Origin: a candidate division KSB1 bacterium
GTDB lineage: Bacteria > Zhuqueibacterota > Zhuqueibacteria > Oleimicrobiales > Geothermoviventaceae
Direction of reading: 5' to 3'
Assembly (NCBI GenBank): GCA_034506315.1
Contig: JAPDPT010000013.1
Coordinates: 1-60,812 of the forward strand
Length of the DNA stretch: 60,812 nt
The notes below the pieces were generated by a model. The model was given only the letters and a program-made list of their open reading frames with translations, had not been told where the DNA came from and searched no databases. Within the stretch, counting starts at the first letter, position 1, and every line of letters begins with the position of its first letter. Below are positions 35,206-45,014 of the stretch, piece by piece. The translations under genes were made by a program, and so were the position numbers.

Positions 35206-35607
35206 TCACACTCCCGGGCGGGTCGCGATCAAGAAGCGGGTAGCGCCGGCCAGCTTCGCTGCGTCCACGACCTCGATCGTCCGTGCCAGGCTGAGGTCCT
35301 GATCCGCTTGGATCACAACCAGTTGGTCCGGGGCCTGAGCCAGAAGCCTCCGCACTTCAGCCCCAAGTTCGGCCAACAGCACCCGCCTTCCGTTGAGGAA
35401 GATTTCCTGATCCCGGGTCACGGTAATCACCAGTCGCTGTTCCACCGTGGGCTCTGCACTGACCGCTTTGGGCAGTTCCACCCGGATTCCCGGTTGAACC
35501 ACGTACGAGCTGGACAAGAGGAAGAAGATCAGAAGCAGGAGCACGATATCCGTGAGGGAAATGGCTGAGAACGTAACAATGAGCCTACGCCGGGTTCTGA
35601 ATTCCAT
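35206..35607 (-). CDS. exbD: ExbD/TolR biopolymer transport protein
   Basis: This is a 133-residue, single-TM protein with a membrane segment near residues 15-33 (ISLTDIVLLLLIFFLLSSS) that contains the conserved functional aspartate. The periplasmic domain (AEPTVEQRLVITVTRDQEIFLNG) is typical of ExbD. The ATG at 35607 has GGAGAGG seven bases upstream and overlaps the exbB end by 23 bases. The first in-frame ATG at 35625 would add only six residues. It works with ExbB in the proton channel. Confidence 0.93.
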   Translation of the reverse strand: MEFRTRRRLIVTFSAISLTDIVLLLLIFFLLSSSYVVQPGIRVELPKAVSAEPTVEQRLVITVTRDQEIFLNGRRVLLAELGAEVRRLLAQAPDQLVVIQADQDLSLARTIEVVDAAKLAGATRFLIATRPGV

Positions 35608-36226
35608 GGACCCTCTCCTTCTCAAGGAGCATGTCGAGGATCTCGACCGAGCTTACCTGCATCTCGAACACGATCCGCTGCACTTTCCCTTCCAGCCAGT
35701 TGTAGAAGATCAACGCCGGGATGCCAACAGTAAGGCCAGCAGCCGTGGTGATCAGCGCCTCCCAGATCCCGCCCGCCAGGACCGAGGCATCCACATTGCC
35801 ACCGTGAACCTGAATCTGCATGAAAGCGCGGATCATCCCGGTGACCGTCCCCAAGAAACCGATGAGCGGGCTAACAGCCGCCACGGTCCCCAGAGCGTTC
35901 AAATTTTTCTCCAGCTGGTAGACCTCGATTTTCCCGGCGTCCTCGATGGCCTCCCGGATCTCCTCGCGGGACCCTCCTCGCTTTTCGATAGCGGCCTTCG
36001 TTATCTTGGCGATGGGTCCCGGGGTCCTCTTGCAAAGGGCGATCGCCTCCTCCACGTGATCTTTCAGGAGGAGGTTCTTGATCTGCAGGATGAATGTAGC
36101 CGTATTGATCTGCAACTTGCGAAGGTTCCACCATCGTTCGATGACCACGGCCAGGGCAATCAGCGAGCAGGCCCCAATGGCCACCATCAGAACACCGCCT
36201 TTTTCGAGGATTTCCAGCAGGGACAT
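35585..36226 (-). CDS. exbB: ExbB/TolQ/MotA proton-channel protein
   Basis: This 213-residue membrane protein has three hydrophobic segments, the first near residues 11-30. The pattern LNALGTVAAVSPLIGFLGTVTGMIRAF marks the ExbB/TolQ family's second membrane region. With ExbD it forms the proton-driven motor that energises TonB. It overlaps exbD by 23 bases and follows the barrel gene after 52 bases. TolQ is an equal reading by sequence alone; neighbours favour ExbB. Confidence 0.92.
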   Translation of the reverse strand: MSLLEILEKGGVLMVAIGACSLIALAVVIERWWNLRKLQINTATFILQIKNLLLKDHVEEAIALCKRTPGPIAKITKAAIEKRGGSREEIREAIEDAGKIEVYQLEKNLNALGTVAAVSPLIGFLGTVTGMIRAFMQIQVHGGNVDASVLAGGIWEALITTAAGLTVGIPALIFYNWLEGKVQRIVFEMQVSSVEILDMLLEKERVHGIQNPA

Positions 36227-36278
36227 GATTCCTCCTCGACTTGTTCCGTGCCGTCCAGCCCGGTTTTCCTTCCTACCT

Positions 36279-38078
36279 TTACCACGCGCCGTGCAGGCCC
36301 AGCGCGAAGACGCGTCCGAACTCCGGATGTCCTGTGCGAAGTACGATCCGCCGGTCGGTCAGGTTGCGTGCCTCGCCGCGAACGAGGATGTTCTTGGACA
36401 CCGCTACCTCCACGTCCACATCGGCCCGGGTATAGGCGCCCAGCATGCGATCGCCAGCGAGGTCCCGCGGCCTCCTACCCACCCACGCCGCTGTGAGGCC
36501 GACGCGGAGCTGCGGAATCGGCCTCCAGGAGGACTGGATCGGGAGCCGCCAATGCGCCAGGAAGGGCCGACGCGTAAAGCCCGGGTAGGAAAGCCTGTCC
36601 TCCGATCTTTCCAGCTCTTCACTCAGCTGGACCAGTTCGATCGTGGCGGAAAGGTGCCTCTGGGAGTACAGATCCAGCCCGATGGCCACCTCATTGCTTT
36701 CCAGCTTTTCGAGGGCCCGATAGGCGAACAGGTACGTGCCGCTGCACCCGCCACAGGTGTCGGCTACCTCCTCCCAGTAATGGGCCCCGTTCAGGAACGC
36801 CCGGCGCCAGCGGAAGCGAATCCTTCCGCCCGAGATGAGCTTCAGCTCGGCAGCGGCCCCGACCGAAGCCCGCACACGCTCCGCGCTCCAATCTGTCTGC
36901 CTGGCGTCAAAGTAGGGGTCGGCCATCCAGATCTGCAGCGGGTCAACTGGCTGAAATCCGGACCGGACCTCGCACGAGACGCCCAGGTGGGGAGTCACGG
37001 TCCCCGCCGCCCGGGCATTGAGGGAAAGCCGTGACGTCCGGCCTTTCCCCCTTTGCCGCCAGTTTTCAATGGCAACTCCGCTGGCCAGGGACGCGCGCTG
37101 GGCAATGGGCACCGTCAGATCCACGAAGAGGGAAGACAGATCGTTCTTTGCCGCCAGGGACTCGGCCAGGCTCGGGCTAAAACGATACCCGTTGTAGCGG
37201 AGGCCAGCCTGGATGCCGAGCGGACCGGCATCCCACTCGCAGCCCGCCTCGAGTCGGGAGCGGCTCAGCTTCGCGTTCCAGAGGAGATCCTGGCGCGGGA
37301 CGACACTATCCGGCCACCCGAAACCCGGGACGAAACGCTGCTCCACCGATCCCCAGCCTGCCTCAGCGGCAACGCGGAGCCGCAGTTGCCGTGCCGCGCC
37401 GCTGTATTCTCCTCGGACCTCAGAAGTCGAGCCTACCCGTTTGACCACGGGCGTATGCATTCCGATCTCCTGCCCCGCTACCCCGGCTCTGAGGCTGACG
37501 TGGCCGCCGTCCTTTGTGTCGAAACCCACCCGTCCTTGCCCCGCCCACTTCTTCCACCCGGAGTTACGATATGGGCCATCCGTTCGATCGATGCGGCCGG
37601 CCACCTCGTAGCTCAACCTCTCCCCTTGAGCCCAGTGGATGGCCTCTCCGCGGAGCCAGCGATAGTCCCCGTAGGTAGCCCGAGCCTCCAGCCCCCGGAG
37701 GCGAATCTGCGGCACCCGACTGAACGTGGTCTTCTTCCCCCATTCGTCTGCGACGAGTCGTACAGGGCGATAATCGACGGTCGGCTCGTAGACCCCTACC
37801 GGAACGGCTTCGGCCTGCAGTTTCTCCCCCGCCTCCCTCCTGCTCCGATCCTGGCCGATGATGAGCACGTCCGGAAGTTCCAGGCGCGACCGCTCCGTTG
37901 CGGAAGGTTCGGCGGGCGGTTTTGCGGCCGCCGTGGTATCCGGCGATGGAAGAGCAGGACGAGTCCCGGGCAAGGGCTTTTGCTCTTGTGCCATCGCGAC
38001 CGAAGCGTGAAATGCCCACAGGACTAGGCCCAGAGTGGCGATGCCTGAGGTGGACCTTCGGACCTTTCGTCTCGTCAT
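36279..38078 (-). CDS. Outer-membrane receptor-like beta-barrel without a plug
   Basis: This 599-residue protein has a signal peptide (LGLVLWAFHASVAMAQ). About 90 Pro/Ala/Glu-rich residues follow, ending in LELPDVLIIGQDRSRR. Repeated amphipathic strands run to the end, with a terminal aromatic residue (HGAW), as in TonB-dependent receptor barrels. No plug domain is visible. The ATG overlaps the TPR gene's stop as ATGA, with AGGAG nine bases upstream. Because exbB, exbD and tonB follow, it probably belongs to an energised outer-membrane system. Confidence 0.75.
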   Translation of the reverse strand: MTRRKVRRSTSGIATLGLVLWAFHASVAMAQEQKPLPGTRPALPSPDTTAAAKPPAEPSATERSRLELPDVLIIGQDRSRREAGEKLQAEAVPVGVYEPTVDYRPVRLVADEWGKKTTFSRVPQIRLRGLEARATYGDYRWLRGEAIHWAQGERLSYEVAGRIDRTDGPYRNSGWKKWAGQGRVGFDTKDGGHVSLRAGVAGQEIGMHTPVVKRVGSTSEVRGEYSGAARQLRLRVAAEAGWGSVEQRFVPGFGWPDSVVPRQDLLWNAKLSRSRLEAGCEWDAGPLGIQAGLRYNGYRFSPSLAESLAAKNDLSSLFVDLTVPIAQRASLASGVAIENWRQRGKGRTSRLSLNARAAGTVTPHLGVSCEVRSGFQPVDPLQIWMADPYFDARQTDWSAERVRASVGAAAELKLISGGRIRFRWRRAFLNGAHYWEEVADTCGGCSGTYLFAYRALEKLESNEVAIGLDLYSQRHLSATIELVQLSEELERSEDRLSYPGFTRRPFLAHWRLPIQSSWRPIPQLRVGLTAAWVGRRPRDLAGDRMLGAYTRADVDVEVAVSKNILVRGEARNLTDRRIVLRTGHPEFGRVFALGLHGAW

Positions 38079-41000
38079 CGGTTTGCCAGCTCCTGTAACT
38101 TGGCCTGGGCCTTCTGTACGACCTCCGGGTCCTGGACGGAAAGGAGGCTCCGGTAGAGTTTGCGCGCCTCCGCCCAGTTCTTCAGCTGTTCGTTCATTTC
38201 GGCGGCACGGAGGACAGCCCGGACACTCCAGAAGGCGTACGCGGAGTAGAGGTATCGGACTTTCAAGAATTCGAGAGCGGCCCGTTCGAGATCCCCCCGC
38301 GCTGCGGCACATTCCCCAAGCCAGTACTGGCTTTCGGCCGCTACGGCCCCCTGCGCCGTGCTCACAAGTTCTCGCAACAAGCTCTCGGCCTCGCCCACGT
38401 GGCCGCTTGCCAGCAACACCCGCGCCTTGCCCAGACGGGCTTCGGCGAGATTGGGGCTGTCGGGATACCGGGTCAGTACCTGATCAAAGAGCTCCGAGGC
38501 CCTCTGGATCTGCCCCTCCTCCAGCGCAAGCCTCCCTGCCCGGATCAGAGCCGCCGAGGCAAGGTCCGTCTCCGGGTACTGTTCCCAGACCCGGCGGTAA
38601 TAGGCCTGGGCGTCCTCGACGCGACCCTTCCGCTGCAAGACCTCCCCTGCTCGCATCAGAGCCTGAGGGGTTGCTTTGCTGTTTGGGAACTCCTGCCATT
38701 GGCGCACGAATGCGTCCACGGCGCGGGAGTCATCGTTGAGCTTATCGAAGCACTCCCCCACCCAAAGCCAGGCAGACTCGGCCTGAGGCGAGTTCGGGTA
38801 GGCCCGCAGAAGCCTCCGGTACTCGTCGATGGCTTCCTGGTAGCGACCCAGGTTGAAAAAGAGTTCGGCCTTACGCACTACGAGCTCTGCGGCAAGCTTT
38901 CGGTCGGGGTGGCGCGCGATGAAGTAGTCGGCCAGATGCAGGACGCTGTCCACATGGCCGAGTTGCAACAACGACCACTGGAGGCCGCTGATGGCATCGC
39001 CAGTATACTCACCCTCGGGGAACGCGTCGATCACGAAGCGGTATTGAGCAGCGGCTTCCCGGTAGCGGGCAAGGTTGTAGTAGCAGTCCGCCACGTAGTA
39101 GGCGGCATCGTCCACCAGATCGCTGCGGGGAAATCGCTGCTGGAGGGTGTGGAAGGTGCGAATGGCGTCCTCGTAGCGTTCGAGCTTGAACTGAGTGCGG
39201 CCGATCCAGAACAGAGCCTGCGGCGTCGCCGGAGCGTCCGGATAATTGTCTGCTACGCGCTGGAAGCTCGACAAGGCCTCGGGGTACTTCTCCAGCCGGA
39301 AGAGGGCCAAACCTACACCCAGCAGGGCCTCGGCCTTCCGGGCGGGACCTTCGGCCTGCTCGTACGCTTCCTGATAGAGCTGCCGAGCCTCTGCGTACCT
39401 CTTGAGGTTGAAGTAGGCGTCGGCCGCCCGCAGGGTTGCGTCCACAGCCAGGCGCCGGTCGTTCACCCCCTGGCGCGCCTCTGTGAAGGATCGCACAGCG
39501 TCCTCGTACATCCCCACCTTGAGCTCGCACCAGCCCTTTCCATACCAAGCCTCGGCCCGGCGATTGGACTTGGGATACTTGTTCACTACCTCGTCGTAGG
39601 CTACCCGCGCCTCGGGAAGTCGGTTTAGCCGGTAGAGGACCTCGGCCTTCCAGAAGGCGGCGTCGTCGGCAAGTTCGTGGTCGGGGTAGCTTGTCACCAC
39701 GGTTTGAAAAGCCTCAATCGCTCCCTCGTAGCGGCCGCGCAGGTACTGACACCAGCCGGTCTTGAACCAGGATCGGGGAGCAGCCGGTGCGGACGGAAAG
39801 CGGCTCACCACCTGTCGATAGGCCTCCTCGGCTTTGTCGAGATTGCCCGCAGCCAGCCAGGATTCGCCGATCATGAACTGAGCGTCGGGGGCAATGTCGG
39901 CGTCCGGGTAGTTCTCCACCGCCTGACGAAAGCGCTCGATGGCCTCGTCGTATCGCTGCTCCTCAAAGGCCATGGCACCGAGCTCGTACAGAGCGCTCGG
40001 CGCTTCTTCGCTCGTCGGGTACTCCTTTACCAGGCGGGCGAAGACGGCCCCGGCCTCCTCCGGGCGCCCCGCCTTGCGGCAGATGCGGCCGATCTGGTAC
40101 AGGGCGGAGGCCTTCATCGGCTCAGATCTGCTCACTTCGATCGTTTTCGCGAAAGCGGAAAGGGCTTCCTCCGTGCGTCCCGCATTTAGGTACGCCCATC
40201 CCAGTCCGTACCAGGCCTCGTCCACGGCGGCGCCGCCGACTGCAGGATCGGTAAGGAACCGATAGGTGGCGATAGCCGAATCCGTGTTTCCGGACTTTAG
40301 GTAGGATTCGGCGAGCACAAAGCGCGCGCGGAGACTGGCCTCGTGGTCCGGAAAGCGGCGCAGGGCATTTGCCAGCGCCTCGATCGCGTTCGGGTAGTCC
40401 CCCTCGGCCGCAAAACAGAAGCCCGCCCGATAGTACGCTGAGGCCGCCAGACGGCTCTTGGGGTAGTCGCGGACCAGCCGCGCGTAGGCCAGCCTCGCTT
40501 TCGCGAAGTCCTTCTTCTCCTCGTACACCCAACCGATTGAGTAGAACGCGTAATCCGCCACAGGGGAGTTGGGATCCTGCCGAATGGAGGTCGCGTACTC
40601 GGTGAGGGCCTCGTCGACCTTGCCCTGACGGTACAGGGCCTCCCCAAGCCAGTAGTGAGCTTCTGCAATCAACTTATCTGAGGGATACTCCTGCAAGAAG
40701 CTTCGGAGCGCCTCTTCGGCCTGAGCGAACCTTTCCGCAAAGAAGTAGGCCTGGCCGAGGCGAAACTGGGCTTGGGACCGGTACGTGACGGCGGGGTAGT
40801 CGGTCAGCACGCGTCGGTAGGCGTGAATCGCTTCGGCATAGTCCTGAAGCTGGAAGTGGCACTCCGCCAGGAGAAATTCCGCATCGCCCGCCAGGGAGCT
40901 GTGGGGATAATCGCGGAGGAACTGGGAAAGCTGTTCGACGGCCATGCGGTACAGGCCGTCTTCCATCATGCCCCGGGCCACAGCCAGCTCACGAGCCTCG

Positions 41001-41095
41001 CTCTCCTGGCGTACCTCCTTAGGCCCTCCGCGCAGGAATCCCGACCCGCCCCCGATCAGAACCAGAAGACCCGCAAGTATCCAGACTCGACGCAT
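38075..41095 (-). CDS. Large tetratricopeptide-repeat envelope protein
   Basis: This 1006-residue protein has an N-terminal signal or anchor (VWILAGLLVLIGGGSGF). Tandem 34-37-residue TPR units with conserved YP-x-S/D and A-x4-G/A-x2-Y/F spacing cover almost the whole chain, as in CpoB/YbgF and BamD-like proteins. It probably scaffolds proteins in the periplasm. It precedes the barrel and ExbB-ExbD-TonB genes with an ATGA overlap. The ATG has a GAGGAG site eight bases upstream; the longer frame to 41128 was rejected. Confidence 0.85.
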   Translation of the reverse strand: MRRVWILAGLLVLIGGGSGFLRGGPKEVRQESEARELAVARGMMEDGLYRMAVEQLSQFLRDYPHSSLAGDAEFLLAECHFQLQDYAEAIHAYRRVLTDYPAVTYRSQAQFRLGQAYFFAERFAQAEEALRSFLQEYPSDKLIAEAHYWLGEALYRQGKVDEALTEYATSIRQDPNSPVADYAFYSIGWVYEEKKDFAKARLAYARLVRDYPKSRLAASAYYRAGFCFAAEGDYPNAIEALANALRRFPDHEASLRARFVLAESYLKSGNTDSAIATYRFLTDPAVGGAAVDEAWYGLGWAYLNAGRTEEALSAFAKTIEVSRSEPMKASALYQIGRICRKAGRPEEAGAVFARLVKEYPTSEEAPSALYELGAMAFEEQRYDEAIERFRQAVENYPDADIAPDAQFMIGESWLAAGNLDKAEEAYRQVVSRFPSAPAAPRSWFKTGWCQYLRGRYEGAIEAFQTVVTSYPDHELADDAAFWKAEVLYRLNRLPEARVAYDEVVNKYPKSNRRAEAWYGKGWCELKVGMYEDAVRSFTEARQGVNDRRLAVDATLRAADAYFNLKRYAEARQLYQEAYEQAEGPARKAEALLGVGLALFRLEKYPEALSSFQRVADNYPDAPATPQALFWIGRTQFKLERYEDAIRTFHTLQQRFPRSDLVDDAAYYVADCYYNLARYREAAAQYRFVIDAFPEGEYTGDAISGLQWSLLQLGHVDSVLHLADYFIARHPDRKLAAELVVRKAELFFNLGRYQEAIDEYRRLLRAYPNSPQAESAWLWVGECFDKLNDDSRAVDAFVRQWQEFPNSKATPQALMRAGEVLQRKGRVEDAQAYYRRVWEQYPETDLASAALIRAGRLALEEGQIQRASELFDQVLTRYPDSPNLAEARLGKARVLLASGHVGEAESLLRELVSTAQGAVAAESQYWLGECAAARGDLERAALEFLKVRYLYSAYAFWSVRAVLRAAEMNEQLKNWAEARKLYRSLLSVQDPEVVQKAQAKLQELANR

Positions 41096-41250
41096 TCCGT
41101 TGCTCCTCTCGGCCAAACTGCCGTCCACGAGGCCAGAACCCGTCGGACCCGTTCCCCTCAGTTATTCGGCCTCAAACGCGCCCGGTCCTTGATCGACCCG
41201 TCGCCGGGGACTTGCGTCCCAGACCATTGGCCGCGACGTACCCAAGGTGC

Positions 41251-44232
41251 CTAACGCAGGAGCAGGACCTTTTGCCGCAAGACCACGTCTGATCCGGCGA
41301 ACTGGACCACATAGACCCCAGACGGGGCGGGTGAGCCGTCCTCGAGCCTACCGTCCCAGATGAGCGAGTGGGTCCCCGCTGGGAACGGCCCAGCCCGCAG
41401 GGTTGCCACCTTTCTCCCGAGCACGTCATAGATCCCTACCTCACCTACGGTACCCGCGGGCAGCCGAAGGGCCGTCACCGACTCCTTGTGGAACGGGTTC
41501 GGATGCGGAATGGCAAGCTCCGCATGTGTCGGAAGCGTCGGAGATTCCCCTTCCTTTACCGAGGTCCACACGCGACGCTGCGTAAAGATACGCGTTTCTG
41601 GCCCCGAAAGGGTGAGCTGGATCACTCCGCCGGCTACCTGGAGCGTCTCATCGCGGGTAAATTCGAACCACTGGCCATCGACGGGGAAGGGGACCTGCAC
41701 CGTTTGAGGAGAGCGGCTGAAATTCGCAGCCACGACCACGCTCTCCTGCCCGTACGTGCGATGGAACACGACCGTCCTCTGATTGCTGTAGGTTCGGACC
41801 ACGCTTACTGTCCCGCGTCGCAGTGCAGGTAGAGCCTTCCTCAGAGACAGGAGCCCGCGGTAATAGCGCAAGATCCCCTGCCAGGGTTCTCGCGAGGGTT
41901 TGGTCCAGTCCAGGGGATTGCGGCCGACTACCTTAGGCAGGTCTTCCCCGTACTCCTGGCCATGGTACAGCATGGGAACCCCGGCCGCAGCGAGCAAAAC
42001 GGCCCCGGTCATCTTCTCGTAGGCCACAGCTGTCGCGTAGTCCGTACCCACGTAGTTCAGGCACTCGTAGATGGTCCTCTGCTCGTCGTGGCTCACGGTG
42101 TAGTTGATCACGTTGGTGGGATCCCGAAAACCGTCCGCCGCGTAGTCGAGCGCTCGGCGGGTCCCCTCGCTGTCGAAAGTGCGCAGGTTGGTCTTCATTA
42201 CGTCGTGGAAGGTGTCGTGCCATTCGGCGCTCACGGGCACCCGGCTCAGCAGTGTGGGATCCTGAGGCAGGTGTTCCGCGATACGGTAGACCAGTGGATC
42301 CAGGGTGCGCGCGTAGTCAGCAAAGGAGGCGATGCCTTCTTCCTCGATGTAGCGTGTGGCGTCGAAGCGGAACCCGTCGATGTGGTACTCGCGGATCCAG
42401 AACTCCACTACATCGCGGAACAGTTGCTTGGTTGCCGGCTTGGTGTGGTCGAAGTCGGGCATGCCCCAGTCGTTGCCCGCGGAATGGAAATAGGGGCTGT
42501 TGTCCAAATTGTCGGCGTACGGAAGCACCAGCGGCGATGACCAGTCCACGTGGTTGAACACCATGTCCATGAAGACGGCGATCCCCCGCTGGTGGGCCTC
42601 GTCGATCAGGCGCTTCAGGTCTTCCGGGCTACCGTACGTCGCCTCGGGGGCAAAGTAGAAAGCCGGATTATAGCCCCAGCTGTTCGAGCCCGGGAATTCG
42701 TAGCAGGGCATCAGTTCGATGGCGTTAATCCCCAGGCCAACCAGATAGTCCAGCTTATTGCGAACCCCTTCGAAGGTGCCCGCGAAGTCTCCGACGTGCA
42801 TTTCGTAAATCACGTAGTCGTACCAGCTGGGCCGGCGGTACTGCTGGTCATGCCACTGATAGGCTGGGGCTCCAACCCTTATCACGGACCGGGCGTTCTC
42901 CGGTCGATAGTCCTGTTGACCCTGAAGCGTCCAGTCGACTTCGCGGGCATAAGGATCGGCCAGGCCGAGCTCGCCGTCAATCACGAAGCGATAGCGGTAG
43001 GTACCGGGCGCCAAGGCCTTCACGATCCACCATCGCCCATCCGGCGACCGATTCATGACGTCCGCGGCCGGGTTCCACCCGTTGAAGTCTCCGACCAGGC
43101 TCACGAAAAACCTCGTGTTCGGAGCAAACAGGGCGAAGGTGACCGTCCCATCCCCATTGTCCGTGGCTCCCAGGCGGGTTCCCGGCGGCGGCTCTGCATT
43201 GACGAGCTGCGGCAGGGTCCAGACATCCACGCGTGCAAGAGCCACCAGCCCTGCCCCATCCTGGGCTTTGGCCACCAGGCGATGACGGCCAGGAGCCTCG
43301 GCCGCCGCTTCCCACCACCATTCGAGGGTCGTGCCCGACGCCGCCGCCCGCGGGCGACCGTCAATCCAGAGCTCGAGGGTCTCACTACGTACGCCCTCGA
43401 TCCGAATTGTGGCCCCGCCCGTCAGGACCGTGTCCGAGGATGGTGAGACGAAGCGCACTTGGACGGCGCCAGACAAGGGCTCTGGGGAGACAGGGATGTG
43501 ATAGTCCTGCCCGAAGTTATTGTCCCAGGAGCCGTCGGCCCAGCGGAAGGCGAAGTCCAGCTTCTCGACCAGCTGCGCCCCGCTACGGAACGGGCCCACC
43601 GCTACCGAGCAGACACGAGCGGCGCTCGGTCCAAAAAGCGGCGTCTCCACCGCAACGCCATCGGACCAAAGGGTGCTTCCAGGAGGCCAGTACTCTGAAA
43701 CGGGCCTCTCCCACTGCCGGCCCACTCCATTCACCCCCCAGTGCAAGAAGCCCCCTTGCGTACACCCGGAGACCCGGATCCAAATGGTGTCGTTGACGCT
43801 CGGCTCCAGAGGGCGCCACGAAACCCGGGTCAGCAGGGTGATGTGATAGTCGTTGCCGTTGTTGTTGTCCCAAGAGTTATTGCTCCAGTGGATCACGAAA
43901 TCGACCGAAGAAACCTGCTGCCGGGGATCCGTGAAGGGCCCGAGGGTGATCGAGCAGACCCGATTTGCGTCCGGGCCCTGCAAGGGGGACTCCACGGCGG
44001 CGCCGTCGCCCCATCGGAATGTGCCGGGAGGCCAGTAAGCTGAGATCGGTTCCTTCCATCCGTTCACGCCCCAGTGCAGGTAGCCACCCATGGTGCACCC
44101 GGTCACACGGATGGTAAGGGTCGAATACGGGGTTGGAAACGTCGGCTCCCAGCTCACCCTTGGTTGCGTGTAGGCCCAACCGGGAATCAGGAACAACAAA
44201 AGCAGGCATCCTCTACGGAAGTCAGGTTTCAT
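41251..44232 (-). CDS. Secreted multidomain alpha-amylase (GH13) with sorting domain
   Basis: This 993-residue protein starts with a signal peptide (CLLLLFLIPGWAYTQ). Two similar modules at about 25-130 and 135-250 each carry LHWGVNG and a WDNN-GxDYH end, as in starch-binding CBM25-type modules. A beta-sandwich (255-340) and a CBM48-like module (345-440) follow. The catalytic domain has DMVFNH (556-561), Asp 624 in GFRFDATRY, Glu 653 and Asp 716 in SHDE. The C-terminal 70 residues (NPFHKESV to LLLR) resemble a type IX secretion sorting domain. It degrades starch or glycogen at the surface. It starts with GAGGG eight bases upstream. Confidence 0.9.
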   Translation of the reverse strand: MKPDFRRGCLLLLFLIPGWAYTQPRVSWEPTFPTPYSTLTIRVTGCTMGGYLHWGVNGWKEPISAYWPPGTFRWGDGAAVESPLQGPDANRVCSITLGPFTDPRQQVSSVDFVIHWSNNSWDNNNGNDYHITLLTRVSWRPLEPSVNDTIWIRVSGCTQGGFLHWGVNGVGRQWERPVSEYWPPGSTLWSDGVAVETPLFGPSAARVCSVAVGPFRSGAQLVEKLDFAFRWADGSWDNNFGQDYHIPVSPEPLSGAVQVRFVSPSSDTVLTGGATIRIEGVRSETLELWIDGRPRAAASGTTLEWWWEAAAEAPGRHRLVAKAQDGAGLVALARVDVWTLPQLVNAEPPPGTRLGATDNGDGTVTFALFAPNTRFFVSLVGDFNGWNPAADVMNRSPDGRWWIVKALAPGTYRYRFVIDGELGLADPYAREVDWTLQGQQDYRPENARSVIRVGAPAYQWHDQQYRRPSWYDYVIYEMHVGDFAGTFEGVRNKLDYLVGLGINAIELMPCYEFPGSNSWGYNPAFYFAPEATYGSPEDLKRLIDEAHQRGIAVFMDMVFNHVDWSSPLVLPYADNLDNSPYFHSAGNDWGMPDFDHTKPATKQLFRDVVEFWIREYHIDGFRFDATRYIEEEGIASFADYARTLDPLVYRIAEHLPQDPTLLSRVPVSAEWHDTFHDVMKTNLRTFDSEGTRRALDYAADGFRDPTNVINYTVSHDEQRTIYECLNYVGTDYATAVAYEKMTGAVLLAAAGVPMLYHGQEYGEDLPKVVGRNPLDWTKPSREPWQGILRYYRGLLSLRKALPALRRGTVSVVRTYSNQRTVVFHRTYGQESVVVAANFSRSPQTVQVPFPVDGQWFEFTRDETLQVAGGVIQLTLSGPETRIFTQRRVWTSVKEGESPTLPTHAELAIPHPNPFHKESVTALRLPAGTVGEVGIYDVLGRKVATLRAGPFPAGTHSLIWDGRLEDGSPAPSGVYVVQFAGSDVVLRQKVLLLR

Positions 44233-44282
44233 GAGACTTTCCCTCTCCCTCACCGGCACCACGGTGAACTAATCATCCAGGT

Positions 44283-45014
44283 TCAGCCCTGTGCGGCCAC
44301 GCCTTTCCCCGTGCTGCTCGCCTGCGGGTACGGACAGAGGGATGCCAGCGGGCAGGACCCACATTTCGGGGCCCGGGCCCGGCAAATCGATCTACCCAGG
44401 CGCAGGAGGTTCAGGTGAAACGAGTATCCCTTTCCGGCAGGCACCACAGGGGCCATTAGCCAGAACGTCTTCTCCGCGCTCGCACCCACCGGAACAAATC
44501 CCAGCCTCTGCACGATCCGGTGCACATGGGTATCGACCGGGAATACATCCCGCCCGCAGGCGAACATGAGCACGACCGCCACGGTCTTGACACCGATTCC
44601 CTTAAGCTGACCAAGCCAAGCGACGGCCTCTTGCACGTCCATTTGGCAGAGCTTGCTAAGGTTGAACCCCCCAACCGTGTCTCGGATCCAGCGCAGGACG
44701 TCGCGGATCACCACGCTTTTCTGCCTCGAGAGCCCGGCCACCCGGATTGCCAAGGCAATCCCCTCCGGTTCCGCGTCCGCCACCTCCGCCCAGGTTGGGT
44801 ACCTCCGACGAAGTTCCTCGTAGGCACGGTCGCGATTGCGGTCGTTGGTGTTCTGGGAAAGGATCGTTCGTACGAGCACGTCCACGGGGTCTACCGGGCC
44901 AGACCATTTGGGTTCGCCGAAGGCCTTTTCGAGGGCGGAGACGGCAGCCGCCACCCTCTCGGCGAGCTCTGGGTCCGGGACCGGATCGGGCTTGTTCCGC
45001 CTCCTACTTCGCAC
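44283..45014 (-). CDS. nth: Endonuclease III-type DNA glycosylase/AP lyase
   Basis: This protein has 243 residues from a GTG at 45014, beside the YlxQ stop. The helix-hairpin-helix segment LKGIGVKTVAVVLMFACGRDVFPVDTHV contains the catalytic Lys and Asp. The Fe-S cluster ligands read CxxxxxxCxxCxxxxxC near the C-terminus (CRARAPKCGSCPLASLC). The enzyme removes oxidised pyrimidines from DNA. The first 40 codons of the longer frame to 45140 overlap ylxQ and are not family-like. The 50-base gap to the amylase gene is empty. Confidence 0.9.
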   Translation of the reverse strand: MRSRRRNKPDPVPDPELAERVAAAVSALEKAFGEPKWSGPVDPVDVLVRTILSQNTNDRNRDRAYEELRRRYPTWAEVADAEPEGIALAIRVAGLSRQKSVVIRDVLRWIRDTVGGFNLSKLCQMDVQEAVAWLGQLKGIGVKTVAVVLMFACGRDVFPVDTHVHRIVQRLGFVPVGASAEKTFWLMAPVVPAGKGYSFHLNLLRLGRSICRARAPKCGSCPLASLCPYPQASSTGKGVAAQG

